Source of the DNA: Pseudomonadota bacterium
GTDB taxonomy: Bacteria > Desulfobacterota > Desulfobacteria > Desulfobacterales > Desulfobacteraceae
Assembly (NCBI GenBank): GCA_018812385.1
Contig: JAHJDU010000082.1
Coordinates: 1-9,079, forward strand
Direction: 5' to 3'
DNA: 9,079 bases
The notes under the pieces: model-generated
Told to the model about the DNA's origin: nothing
The model's input: the letters and a program-made list of their open reading frames with translations, nothing else
Database searches by the model: none
Program-made: the position numbers and the translations under genes
Shown: positions 1 through 7,106 of the stretch, piece after piece
Layout: each line of letters begins with the position of its first letter
How positions within the stretch are numbered: position 1 is the stretch's first letter

Positions 1-209
1 GAAACCAGCTTATCCTTGTTTTCTGCCAATAATAAGGCAATATCTTCAAGTTGATCTTCACTGAGTTTGATTTTTGAACTTTCCAGGAATTCAAACAAAT
101 TGTCGGCAATATCGAGCATTTTATCATAGGCGTCTGCTTCTTTTTTTGTCGCAAATGTCATCTTTTCCTCTCCATTCCTGACAACAATATATTTTACAAT
201 TACAGCCAT
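1..209 (-). CDS. yebG: YebG-family protein, C-terminus cut by window edge
   Basis: The first 69 codons are visible and begin MAVIVKYIVVRNGEEKMTF. They continue with a KKEADAYDKMLD-like stretch and a second helix rich in Glu, Asp and Leu. This closely resembles the N-terminal part of E. coli YebG (which begins MAVEVKYVV and has the same KKEADAYDKMLD segment), a small protein known there as DNA-damage (SOS) inducible and of unclear biochemical role. The ATG at 209 is preceded five bases upstream by a strong ribosome binding site, AAGGAG (220-215), which fixes the start. The gene lies 109 bases downstream of metF and is separated from it by an intrinsic terminator, so it is probably its own transcription unit. 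I saw no E. coli-type LexA box (CTGT-N8-ACAG) in the gap, so SOS control is not shown. The end lies outside the window. Confidence 0.85.
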   Translation of the reverse strand, partial: MAVIVKYIVVRNGEEKMTFATKKEADAYDKMLDIADNLFEFLESSKIKLSEDQLEDIALLLAENKDKLV

Positions 210-250
210 TTTATCTCCTTGGAATCATAATTTTTCTATAGTCTTAATAT

Positions 251-296
251 AAAAAAGGATACAGGTAAAGAGTTTTTCTTTAAACTTGTATCCTTT
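251..296 (-). terminator. Intrinsic terminator of the hdrA-mvhD-metV-metF operon
   Basis: On the minus strand, about 22 bases after the metF stop codon, AAAGGATACA (296-287) pairs perfectly with TGTATCCTTT (263-254). A second short stem, AAAG/CTTT (281-278 with 270-267), lies inside it. The 3' arm runs into a T-run (256-251) followed by an AT-rich stretch. The outer stem is 10 bp. Position and T-tract orientation fit termination of transcription coming from metF and isolate the operon from yebG. It could be partly bidirectional, but no plus-strand gene enters from the other side. Confidence 0.8.
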
Positions 297-318
297 GAAA
301 ATATTTTGATGGGGTAGA

Positions 319-1251
319 CTATATTTTCGGTCTTGGATAAAGCCCGGATCTTTCAACTATTTCAGGGACTTTTTCTTCCCATTCAATGGCCATGATGTGA
401 AATCCTGAGACCCCTTTTAATTCCTTGAGTTCCTGGATATGTTCAACACAGATATCAATACCTTCCTGGGCTTGTTTGTCTTTGGGAACCCCTGCCAGAC
501 GAGCGATAATCTCATCCGGCACATCCATTCCCGGCACCCTGTTTTTCATATATTTGGCCATACCCACAGATTTCATGGGGGTCATGCCAGCCATGATAAA
601 AGCCTTTTCCGTTAGCCCCCTGTCGTTTGCCCTTTTGATCCATTCCTTGAACTTATCCAGGTTATAAATACACTGGGTCTGGATAAATTCAGCACCACAG
701 GCAATTTTTTTGGCAAGGCGCGGCACTCTTATCTCAAAGGGGTCGGCAAAGGGGTTGGCAGCAGCACCCACAAATATTTTCGGTGGCCGTTTAATCGCAT
801 CCCCTCCCAGAAACTTTCCTTCATCCCGCATGTAACGAACCGTCTGAACCAATTGCATGGAGTCAAGATCATGAACATTCTGGCCTTGTGCGCAATCCCC
901 AAAACTCTGATGATCTCCGGAAAGACAAAGCACATTCGGGATATCAAAAGAGGCTGCGCCCAGGATGTCACTTTGAAGGGCAACCCTGTTTCTGTCCCTT
1001 GTTACCATCTGTAGAACCGGCTCAACACCCATGAGTTTAAGATGTATACAAGCTGCAAGAGAAGACATCCGTGTCATGGCCGTCTGGTTGTCGGTTACGT
1101 TTATGGCATCCACATAATCTTTAATCAAAAGGCCTTTTCGTTTAACTTCTTCAGGATCACTTCCCCTTGGTGGGCCGCATTCTGAAGTAACGGCAATGTG
1201 CCCTGCTTTTAACACTTTTTCCAGATTGCTTGCAGTATTTAAAGTACTCAT
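319..1251 (-). CDS. metF: Methylenetetrahydrofolate reductase, MetF
   Basis: This 310-residue protein should be the flavin (FMN or FAD) TIM-barrel enzyme that interconverts 5,10-methylene-THF and 5-methyl-THF, the last step of the methyl branch of the Wood-Ljungdahl pathway. Family marks are TSECGPPRG near residues 22-30 (with the conserved Glu), NVTDN at 51-55, VTRDRNR at 83-89 followed by ALQSDILGA, and LCLSGDH at 108-114. The length is usual for bacterial MetF. The open frame extends upstream to 1308, but I place the start at the ATG at 1251: it overlaps the metV stop as ATGA, has GGGAGG ten bases upstream, and gives a family-like N-terminus (MSTLNTASNLEKVLKAG). It is the last gene of the operon and is translationally coupled to metV. 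In acetogens such as Moorella, MetF of this type works with MetV and Hdr/MvhD proteins instead of directly with NAD(P)H; the neighbours suggest the same here. It may run in the oxidative direction during complete acetate or acyl-CoA oxidation. Confidence 0.95.
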   Translation of the reverse strand: MSTLNTASNLEKVLKAGHIAVTSECGPPRGSDPEEVKRKGLLIKDYVDAINVTDNQTAMTRMSSLAACIHLKLMGVEPVLQMVTRDRNRVALQSDILGAASFDIPNVLCLSGDHQSFGDCAQGQNVHDLDSMQLVQTVRYMRDEGKFLGGDAIKRPPKIFVGAAANPFADPFEIRVPRLAKKIACGAEFIQTQCIYNLDKFKEWIKRANDRGLTEKAFIMAGMTPMKSVGMAKYMKNRVPGMDVPDEIIARLAGVPKDKQAQEGIDICVEHIQELKELKGVSGFHIMAIEWEEKVPEIVERSGLYPRPKI

Positions 1252-1916
1252 ATCTTCACATCCTCCCGAGTTACCGTTCTCGGACCGCCTGCCCTGTCTG
1301 TGGACCAATCCTTGATCGGTGCGACTTTTTCATAATCATCCATTTTATTCAATGCCTTTAACCGGTCCACGATGAGCTGCCAGGCGCAGTCAAGATCTTT
1401 GCTGATCTCACATTTCCCGTTTGTTGAACCGCCGCAGGGACCATTGAGCACTCTTTTGGCACACCTTGAAACCGGACAGATACCACCGGTTCTGGCAAGC
1501 ACGCATGAACCGCAGGCCTGACACCTTTCCGTCCAAAGTCCCCTGTCTTCATTTGCACCCAGACAAATCGTATTCACACCTGGAATTAATGGTGTTGTCA
1601 GATATTTTTCCGCAGTAAACTGCACACCAACACCACAGGCAAGAGAAACAATGGCATCATAATCATCAATCTTGTTTCTGATTTCCTCCAGGTATTCATG
1701 ATCACACTGGCGTTGAAGGGTATTTTCACTTATCACTTTTTCATCCCCTTTTGCCATGAAATACATTCTTAAAGCAGACGCCAGTATTTCAACTTCCTTT
1801 TTACCGCCTGCTTCACAAACCGTTACACACTCGTTACACCCGAGTATCAGAATTCGGTTGAAGTCTTTGACTTCATCGATGATCTCTTCAATGGGTTTTT
1901 TCTCTGCTATTATCAT
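1248..1916 (-). CDS. metV: Methylenetetrahydrofolate reductase partner subunit MetV (MTHFR C-terminal domain family)
   Basis: This 222-residue cysteine-rich protein matches the MetV / MTHFR_C family, which pairs with MetF and binds iron-sulfur and possibly zinc sites. The N-terminal half has ILGCNECVTVCEAGG (Cys27, 30, 34) and ACGVG (Cys94). The C-terminal half has CQACGSC (132, 135, 138), GICPVSRC (147, 152) and NGPCGG (161), followed by further cysteines at 169 and 177. A TTG-initiated extension to 1922 is possible, but the ATG at 1916 is preferred because GAGG (1927-1924) lies seven bases upstream. The gene follows mvhD after 40 bases and overlaps metF by ATGA (1251-1248), so MetV and MetF should be made in step. 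By analogy with acetogen MetVF, MetV probably hands electrons between MetF flavin and the MvhD/HdrA module. It contains no in-frame UGA; the terminal TGA is the true stop because the metF start overlaps it. Confidence 0.92.
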   Translation of the reverse strand: MIIAEKKPIEEIIDEVKDFNRILILGCNECVTVCEAGGKKEVEILASALRMYFMAKGDEKVISENTLQRQCDHEYLEEIRNKIDDYDAIVSLACGVGVQFTAEKYLTTPLIPGVNTICLGANEDRGLWTERCQACGSCVLARTGGICPVSRCAKRVLNGPCGGSTNGKCEISKDLDCAWQLIVDRLKALNKMDDYEKVAPIKDWSTDRAGGPRTVTREDVKI

Positions 1917-1956
1917 AAACAAACCTCATACTAAGCTATTATTTATATTTAATGGT

Positions 1957-2397
1957 TTAAGCTGCACTTTTTTTATTCTGTTTTGCATTGCGGATGGGGC
2001 TTGGTCCTAACTTTTTAATTTTTGTATCCATTTCAATGGAATACTGGGCAAACAATGGACCTTCACCAGATGAAAGATTGAACATTTTTACGCGTTCTCC
2101 TCCCACACCCACCTGGTCGAGAATTTTAGCGGCCTGTTCAACTCGCTTTCTGGCCCTGAAATTACCTTCATTATAATGGCAATCCCCTTCCATACAGCCC
2201 ACCACATACACACCGTCAGCCCCTTTTTCAAAGGCCCTGAGAATATGAATAATATCCACCTTTCCCGTACATGGGATTATAATAATTCTAAAATTTGCCG
2301 GGATTTTCAATCGCATGGAACCTGCCAGGTCCGCAGCTGAATACCCTCAGAAATTACAACAGAATGTCAGAATAACCGGCTCAAAATCATTTTCCAT
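1957..2397 (-). CDS. mvhD: MvhD-family [2Fe-2S] electron-relay protein with selenocysteine at residue 17
   Basis: Reading through the TGA at 2349-2347 gives a 146-residue protein beginning MENDFEPVILTFCCNF-U-GYSAADLAGS. MvhD / FrhD-type delta subunits have CCNWCxYxGADLAG at the same place, so the UGA replaces the third conserved Cys. Other likely ligands are Cys43 (PCTGKVD) and Cys68 and Cys73 (GCMEGDCHY). The region around 52-62 (ILRAFEKGADGV) is also typical. In methanogens MvhD carries a [2Fe-2S] cluster and links a hydrogenase to HdrA; selenocysteine versions (VhuD) are known there. Here no hydrogenase is adjacent, so it probably links HdrA to MetV/MetF. The ATG at 2397 lies one base after the hdrA stop and has GGAGGGGG (2414-2407) upstream. 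Without recoding, the longest frame would start at the internal ATG at 2316 and lose three cluster ligands. A candidate SECIS hairpin follows the UGA. Confidence 0.9.
2317..2349 (-). promoter_or_regulatory. UGA (Sec17) plus candidate bacterial SECIS hairpin in mvhD
   Basis: The UGA is at 2349-2347. After 14 bases, GGACCU (2332-2327) pairs with AGG-U-UCC (2323-2317), giving a 6-bp stem with one bulged U at 2320 and a GGC apical loop (2326-2324), 20 bases after the UGA. Bacterial SECIS elements recalled from the literature lie in the coding sequence just downstream of UGA, with a small apical loop having G in its first positions and often a bulged U. The match is good in spacing and shape. An alternative fold (CUGC/GCAG around a 7-base loop) uses overlapping bases, so the precise structure is uncertain. 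Confidence 0.7.
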
Positions 2398-2398
2398 A

Positions 2399-5300
2399 TT
2401 ATATTACCCCCTCCAGCAAAGCCTCAACCTTGCTGAGCAACTGATTATCTTCATACCAGTTCAATTTTATTGTTTTAGCAGGACATTCAGATGCACATAC
2501 ACCACAGCCCTGGCAAAGCGCAGGATCAATGTAACTGACACCCAGGTCATTGATAACCGGCACATTATAGGGACAGGATCTGACACAGACAAGGCAGGAT
2601 GCACAATTTTCCTGCATTACCTCTGCAGTTACCGATGAAAGGGTCAAAGATTCCTGAGAAAGGAATGTGGTTGCCCTTGATGCTGCAGCCATGGCCTGTG
2701 TAATGGTTTCCGTAATCAATTTTGGTCCGTGTGCAGTACCGCAGATAAAAATACCTTCAGTTGGTGCTTCAACCGGTCTGAGCTTTACATGGGCTTCCAT
2801 AAAAAAGCCTTCGGCATTTCTACCGGTCTTAATGATGGTCGCCAATTCTTCTGTATCGGCTGCCTTGACACCCGCGCTCAATACAACAAGATCTGCACTT
2901 GCTTCCACCTTTTGTCCCAGCACATGATCTTTAAATGTTACCACCATTTGACCGTTTTCGCCCTTGACCACTTCAGGCTGATTTTCAGGATCAAATCGTG
3001 AAAAAATCACGCCCATATTTCTTGCCTTTGTGTAATACTCTTCCATCATGGAGTACATTCTCATATCCCTGTAGAGGATAAACACATCTGTATCGGCATT
3101 CTTCTCTTTCAAGGCAATGGCATTCTTGACGGCATTCTGGCAACATATCCGCGAGCAATTCGGATTTTCCTGATTCCTTGAGCCCACGCATTGAATCATG
3201 ATAACACGATTCAGATCTTTTACCTTGTTTTCCTCAATCAAATCAGCAAGTTCAAGTTGGGTTACGACTGCCTGGCTCTCATTGTAAAGATATTCTGTGG
3301 GCTGGTATTCTGTTGCACCTGTTGCAACAATCATGACGCCATGGTCAATTTTTCTTTCTTCCATGGATGGTCCCACAAGAACTATGGTATTGAAATTGCC
3401 TTTATATCCTCCAAATCCAACAATCAATGCCTGTTTAAGAACATTTATCTTGTCATGGTTTTCAATCGAAAAAACAAGGTCTTTCACATAGGTCTTTACA
3501 TCATCTCCTTCAATGGTATGATACAACCTGTTACCAAGTCCGCCAAGACTGTTCTCCTTTTCAACCAGGGTAACCTGATAACCCTGATCAGCCAGACCTT
3601 TTGCAGCATTCATGCCGGCAATACCGCCGCCAATCACCAAAGCCTTATCAATCACTGAGATGGTTTTATCATGAAGGGGACCAAGGGTTGCCACCCTTGC
3701 CACAGCCATTCGAATCAGGTCCTTGGCTTTTTTCGTGGCTTTTTCAGGTTCGTGATAATGCATCCAGGAATCCTGGTTTCTGATATTTGCCATTTCAAAC
3801 AAATATTTATTTAAACCAGCATCTTCCAAGGTATCCATAAAAATACCCTCATGGGTTTTCGGAGTGCAGGATGCCACTACAACACGGTTAAGGTTGTGCT
3901 CATTTATGAGTTCCTTAATGGAAACCTGAGTATCCTGGGAACAGGTAAACAGATTGCCTCCCGTATAAACAACATTGGGAAGTTTTTTAGTATATTCTTC
4001 AACATCAACAACATCAATCACGCCGGCAATATTAATACCGCATTTACAAATAAATACCCCTATTCTTGGTTCTTCACCCAGAACATCTCTTTGTTCCGGC
4101 TTGACAAGGATTTTTGTAGCCGTATGACGAGCCTTGGAAAGTTTTATTCCGGCAGCAGCGGCTGCACCGCTTGCTTCTGTCACAGAGGAAGGAATATCTT
4201 TGGGGCCCTGGAAAGAACCCGATACATAAACCCCTGGTCGGGATGTCTGTAATGGATTGAATGTCGAAGTTTTGACAAAATTATATTTATCCAGCTCAAC
4301 ACCGATTCTATTGGCCAAAGCCACACTTTCTTCGGGAATAACAAGGCCCACCGACAAAATGACCATGTCAAATACTTCTTTCTGCATATAACCGTCTTCA
4401 TCTACATAATTGAGAATCAGGTTGTCTGTCCCGGGTTCTTCAATCACAGAATGGATTCTTGATTTTACAAACCTGACCCCTTCCTGGTCTGCAGCCCTGT
4501 TATAATATTTTTCATAATCCTTGCCAAAGGTTCGTATATCCATGTTAAATATGGCTGCGTCCAGCTCTTTTTCAGAATGCTCTTTGGCGATCATGGCATC
4601 TTTAATGGCATACATGCAGCAGACTGATGAACAATATCCATTACCGCACCTGTTGGTATCCCTTGAACCGATGCATTGCAGCCAGGCAATCTTCTCAGGC
4701 TCTTTTCCATCGGAAGGCCGGACAAGATGCCCCATGGTGGGGCCGCCGGCGCTTAAAATCCTTTCAAATTCAAGAGATGTCATCACATTTTGAGATCTCT
4801 TGTACATATAGGCATCATCAAGACCGGAGGGATCAAAGGTAGTGGCACCCGTCGTCAGTATGACTGATCCCACATTCAGATCTTTTATCTTTGGCTGTTC
4901 TTCATGATTAATTGCCCCTGCAAGACAGGCATCCACGCACTGGTAGCATTCCGAACAGATCCCGCAGGAAAGGCACCTGGCCGCTTCTCTTTCAATGGCT
5001 TCTCTGGCAAGATCCAAGGTCACTTCCTTGAAATTACCTTCCCTTTCTTCCACACTGATTTTAACGGGTTTTGCCCGTTCAATTTTCGTTACATTATCAA
5101 TCTCTGGTTTTTCAAAATCCCAGGATTTTTCACGGCCTTCTTTTAAGTCCTGGCCGTTTATGAACCTGTGCATACTTTCTGCCGCAGTCTTTCCACTGGC
5201 AATGGCATCCACAACTGATTTGGGGCCATAATATGCATCACCGCCGGCAAATACCCAGTCAATGGGCGTCTGCAAAGTCACGGGATCAGCCTCAAGTCCG

Positions 5301-6847
5301 CCGGGTTTTGTTATAGCAATCCCTTCTTTATCAGCAAAATCTAAAAGCCCCATCTGGCCGATGGCCACAATGACCGTGTCTGCTTCATAAGATGTGAGTT
5401 TACAATCATCATACTGGGGACTGAACCTGCCATTTTCGTCAAATACAGACGTGCATTCCTGGAATTCAACTTCGCCAAATTTTCCATCAATCCCCAAAAA
5501 TCTTATGGGCCCCAGGCTGTTGACTATTTTGACCTTTTCTTCAATAGCTTCTTCAATTTCATAATCCCAGGCAGGCATTTCATCCCGTTTTTCAAGACAG
5601 ACCATAGTAACATCATCAGACCCGAGCCTTCTGGCAGTCAGGGCAACATCAACTGCTACATTACCACCGCCGATAACCATGACTTTCTTCCCGGTCAGTT
5701 TTTCTGCTTTTCCAAGGACTGCATCTCTTAAAAGGTCAACGCCTTTAATAACACCATCAAGATCTTCTCCCTTTACACCCAATCCACGGGAGCCATGAAG
5801 ACCCGTCGCCATAAACAATGCGCTATACCCATCTTTTTTAAGGCTTTGAAGTGTAACATCCTTACCAAATTCAACGGAGGTTTGAATCTCAACACCCAGG
5901 TTTTCAATAACCTCAATTTCCTTTGCAAGTTCGGCTTTGGGCAGCCGGTATTCCGGAATACCCACTGTCATCATGCCGCCTTTGACGGGCAATTTTTCAA
6001 ATATAGTGACCTCATATCCTTTTTGGGCCATATAATAGGCGCAGGTCAGTCCTGCAGGTCCTGAACCTACAATAGCTACTTTTTCGTCGCGCTTCTCTGC
6101 AATTTCAGGAATAAAGGTTTCATCACCGTCAAAATCAAGCTGGGCCAGATATCTGTGAAGGTATTGGATAGCAACAGGCTCATCTGCATCACCCCTTGTA
6201 CAAGCTGCTTCACAAGGATGATGGCAGACACGGCCACAGGAGCCGGGGAAAGGATGCTCTTGTTTGAACAGTTTCAGTGCTTCTACATGCTTTCCCTGGT
6301 TCATCAAGGCAATAAACCCTTGAATACTCACATGGGCAGGACAGGTGGCCTTGCACGGAGCCGTTGATCGTTTAGAAATCCCATACCCTCCCGGTATTGC
6401 CTGTTCGTATTGCTTGAAAATAGCCTTTCGAGGGGCAAGGCCCTGGTTGTGTTCACTGGGTATTTCCACAGGACAAACTGCGGTACATTCCCCACATGAT
6501 GTACATTTCAACAAATCAACAAATCTTGGGTTTTCTTTCACCCGGGCAATAAAATTTCCTTCTTCCCCTTCAAGCTCAAGAAGCTCCGTGTTTGTTAACA
6601 ATTCAATATTCAGATGCCGGCCGACCTCGACCAGTTTGGGTGAAATTACTCACATGGTACAGTCATTGGTGGGGAAGGTCTTATCTAAGCGTGCCATCAT
6701 ACCGCCGATGGCATAAGATTTTTCAACCAGATATACATAATAGCCTGAGTTGGCTAAATCTATAGCAGACTGCATTCCCGCAATTCCGCCACCAAGGACC
6801 ATGACAGAACCAGCAAGATCTTTCTTTGTTGTTGACTTTTGAGTCAT
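2399..6847 (-). CDS. hdrA: HdrA-GltD-HdrA fusion flavo-iron-sulfur protein with selenocysteine at residue 66
   Basis: Read through the TGA at 6652-6650, this is a 1482-residue protein. Domain order: residues 1-110, first HdrA FAD domain with GGGIAG (19-24) and NDC-x2-U (Cys63, Sec66); 115-125, first ferredoxin-like motif CTSCGECTAVC; about 158-615, a complete GltD-type NAD(P)H oxidoreductase with N-terminal Fe-S cysteines (165, 169, 204, 208, 212, 216), FAD motif GSGPAG (261-266), dinucleotide motif IGGGNVA (392-398) and AGGD (534-537); 625-641, second cysteine motif CLSCGICSECYQCVDAC; 653-902, the rest of HdrA unit 1 including CGNGYCSSVCC (734-744); 928-1052, the N-terminal Fe-S domain of HdrA unit 2 (Cys934, 936, 969, 994); 1073-1376, HdrA unit 2 FAD domain (GGGIAG, 1073-1078) with CSRICC (1231-1236); 1415-1455, a double [4Fe-4S] ferredoxin. 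The SD AGGAGGT (6861-6855) fixes the start. HdrA is the flavin-based electron-bifurcating subunit of heterodisulfide reductase complexes; the GltD part suggests NAD(P)H as electron donor or acceptor. Large HdrA fusions of this sort occur in sulfate reducers (sometimes called HdrL). Confidence 0.92.
6617..6652 (-). promoter_or_regulatory. UGA (Sec66) plus candidate bacterial SECIS hairpin in hdrA
   Basis: The UGA is at 6652-6650. Fifteen bases later CUGGUC (6634-6629) pairs with GGCCGG (6622-6617), a 6-bp stem including two G-U pairs, around the apical loop GAGGUC (6628-6623). The loop contains AGGUC, which resembles the AGGUCU loop of the E. coli fdhF SECIS, and it begins 21 bases after the UGA, within the usual range for bacterial elements. 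The encoded residues over this stretch (PKLVEVGRH) are also conserved HdrA sequence, so the hairpin coexists with coding constraint. Confidence 0.78.
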
Positions 6848-6875
6848 TATTCTTACCTCCTAACCGTTTTATAAC

Positions 6876-6914
6876 AGCTTTACACATTAAAGCTATGAAC
6901 TCTGCCTGTTCCAA
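6876..6914 (-). promoter_or_regulatory. Probable promoter of the hdrA operon with palindromic operator-like site
   Basis: On the minus strand a sigma70-like -35 box TTGGAA (6914-6909) is followed after exactly 17 bases by TTTAAT (6891-6886), a 5/6 match to TATAAT. The perfect inverted repeat AGCTTTA-ATGTG-TAAAGCT (6894-6876) covers the -10 box and the expected start point near 6879. A palindrome placed there is typical of a repressor operator; it could instead form an RNA hairpin if transcription begins further upstream. The leader to the hdrA ATG would be about 32 bases and includes the strong SD. The regulator is unknown. Confidence 0.5.
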
Positions 6915-6931
6915 ATTATTTCAAATAAAAC

Positions 6932-6994
6932 AGATAAGGGTTTGGACAAAAAAAACCTGATAATTAATATTTTTAATTTAGCAGGCCCTTATCT
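6932..6994. repeat. 9-bp inverted repeat enclosing the terminator
   Basis: AGATAAGGG (6932-6940) and CCCTTATCT (6986-6994) are exact reverse complements separated by 45 bases. The right arm is directly continuous with the CAGG/CCTG stem of the enclosed terminator, while the left arm is separated from it by the A/T tract. The repeat could extend the RNA structure around the terminator or be a paired protein-binding site. Confidence 0.6.
6948..6985 (-). terminator. Hairpin plus T-tract terminator upstream of hdrA
   Basis: On the minus strand CCTG (6985-6982) pairs with CAGG (6959-6956). Between them an AT-rich inner stem forms from TAA(A)TTAA and TTAATTA with an A bulge. The 3' arm runs directly into eight T residues (6955-6948). 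It can end transcription from ampG, whose stop is about 120 bases upstream, or from the nearer TTGACA element. The outer stem is short, so strength is uncertain. Confidence 0.55.
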
Positions 6995-7011
6995 AAATTT
7001 TTCCACAGCAT

Positions 7012-7040
7012 TTAGTAGAAAAAAGGTTGTTTTTTGTCAA
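7012..7040 (-). promoter_or_regulatory. Promoter-like element TTGACA-N17-TACTAA
   Basis: The minus strand has a perfect -35 hexamer TTGACA (7040-7035), a 17-base spacer, and the weaker -10 TACTAA (7017-7012). A transcript starting near 7005 would meet the terminator ending near 6948 after about 58 bases. It could therefore be a tiny RNA, an attenuated leader of the hdrA operon, or a chance match in AT-rich DNA. Confidence 0.35.
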
Positions 7041-7106
7041 GCACTATTTAAATTCTGTAAACTAAAAACTATTTATAATTTCAAGGTTATCCTTTGTCAG
7101 TCTAAT

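Larger units (their letters stand above)
6848..7106. other. Intergenic region between ampG and hdrA
   Basis: This 259-base AT-rich gap holds no credible coding sequence. From the ampG end, in minus-strand order, it contains about 65 bases with only weak hairpins (for example AAGG-ATAA-CCTT), then a TTGACA promoter-like element (7040-7012), then a hairpin terminator inside a 9-bp inverted repeat (6994-6932), then the probable hdrA promoter and palindrome (6914-6876), and finally the SD AGGAGGT (6861-6855). Confidence 0.75.

Noticed and set aside
1248..1250. The metV terminal TGA as a third selenocysteine codon
   Set aside because: It overlaps the metF ATG in a standard ATGA coupling, metV has already reached family length, and no Cys-aligned motif surrounds it.
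1252..1308. Upstream extension of metF (19 extra residues)
   Set aside because: The extension overlaps the conserved end of metV, is not family-like, and the ATG at 1251 has an SD and the ATGA overlap.
3191..3658. Plus-strand open frame of 155 codons, and a similar one at 3851-4252
   Set aside because: Both lie wholly inside hdrA on the opposite strand, have low-complexity unfamiliar sequence and no ribosome binding site.
6650..6652. The TGA as a nonsense mutation making hdrA a pseudogene
   Set aside because: The reading frame is intact for 1416 codons after it, the TGA sits on a conserved Cys column, a SECIS-like hairpin follows, and the neighbouring mvhD has the same kind of recoding.
6345..6716. 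Plus-strand open frame of 123 codons
   Set aside because: It is antisense to the conserved N-terminal ferredoxin and selenocysteine region of hdrA and matches no family I recognise.
6848..7106. A known riboswitch (SAM or tetrahydrofolate) ahead of the operon
   Set aside because: I could not find the conserved core sequences or multi-helix layout of either class in this AT-rich region.
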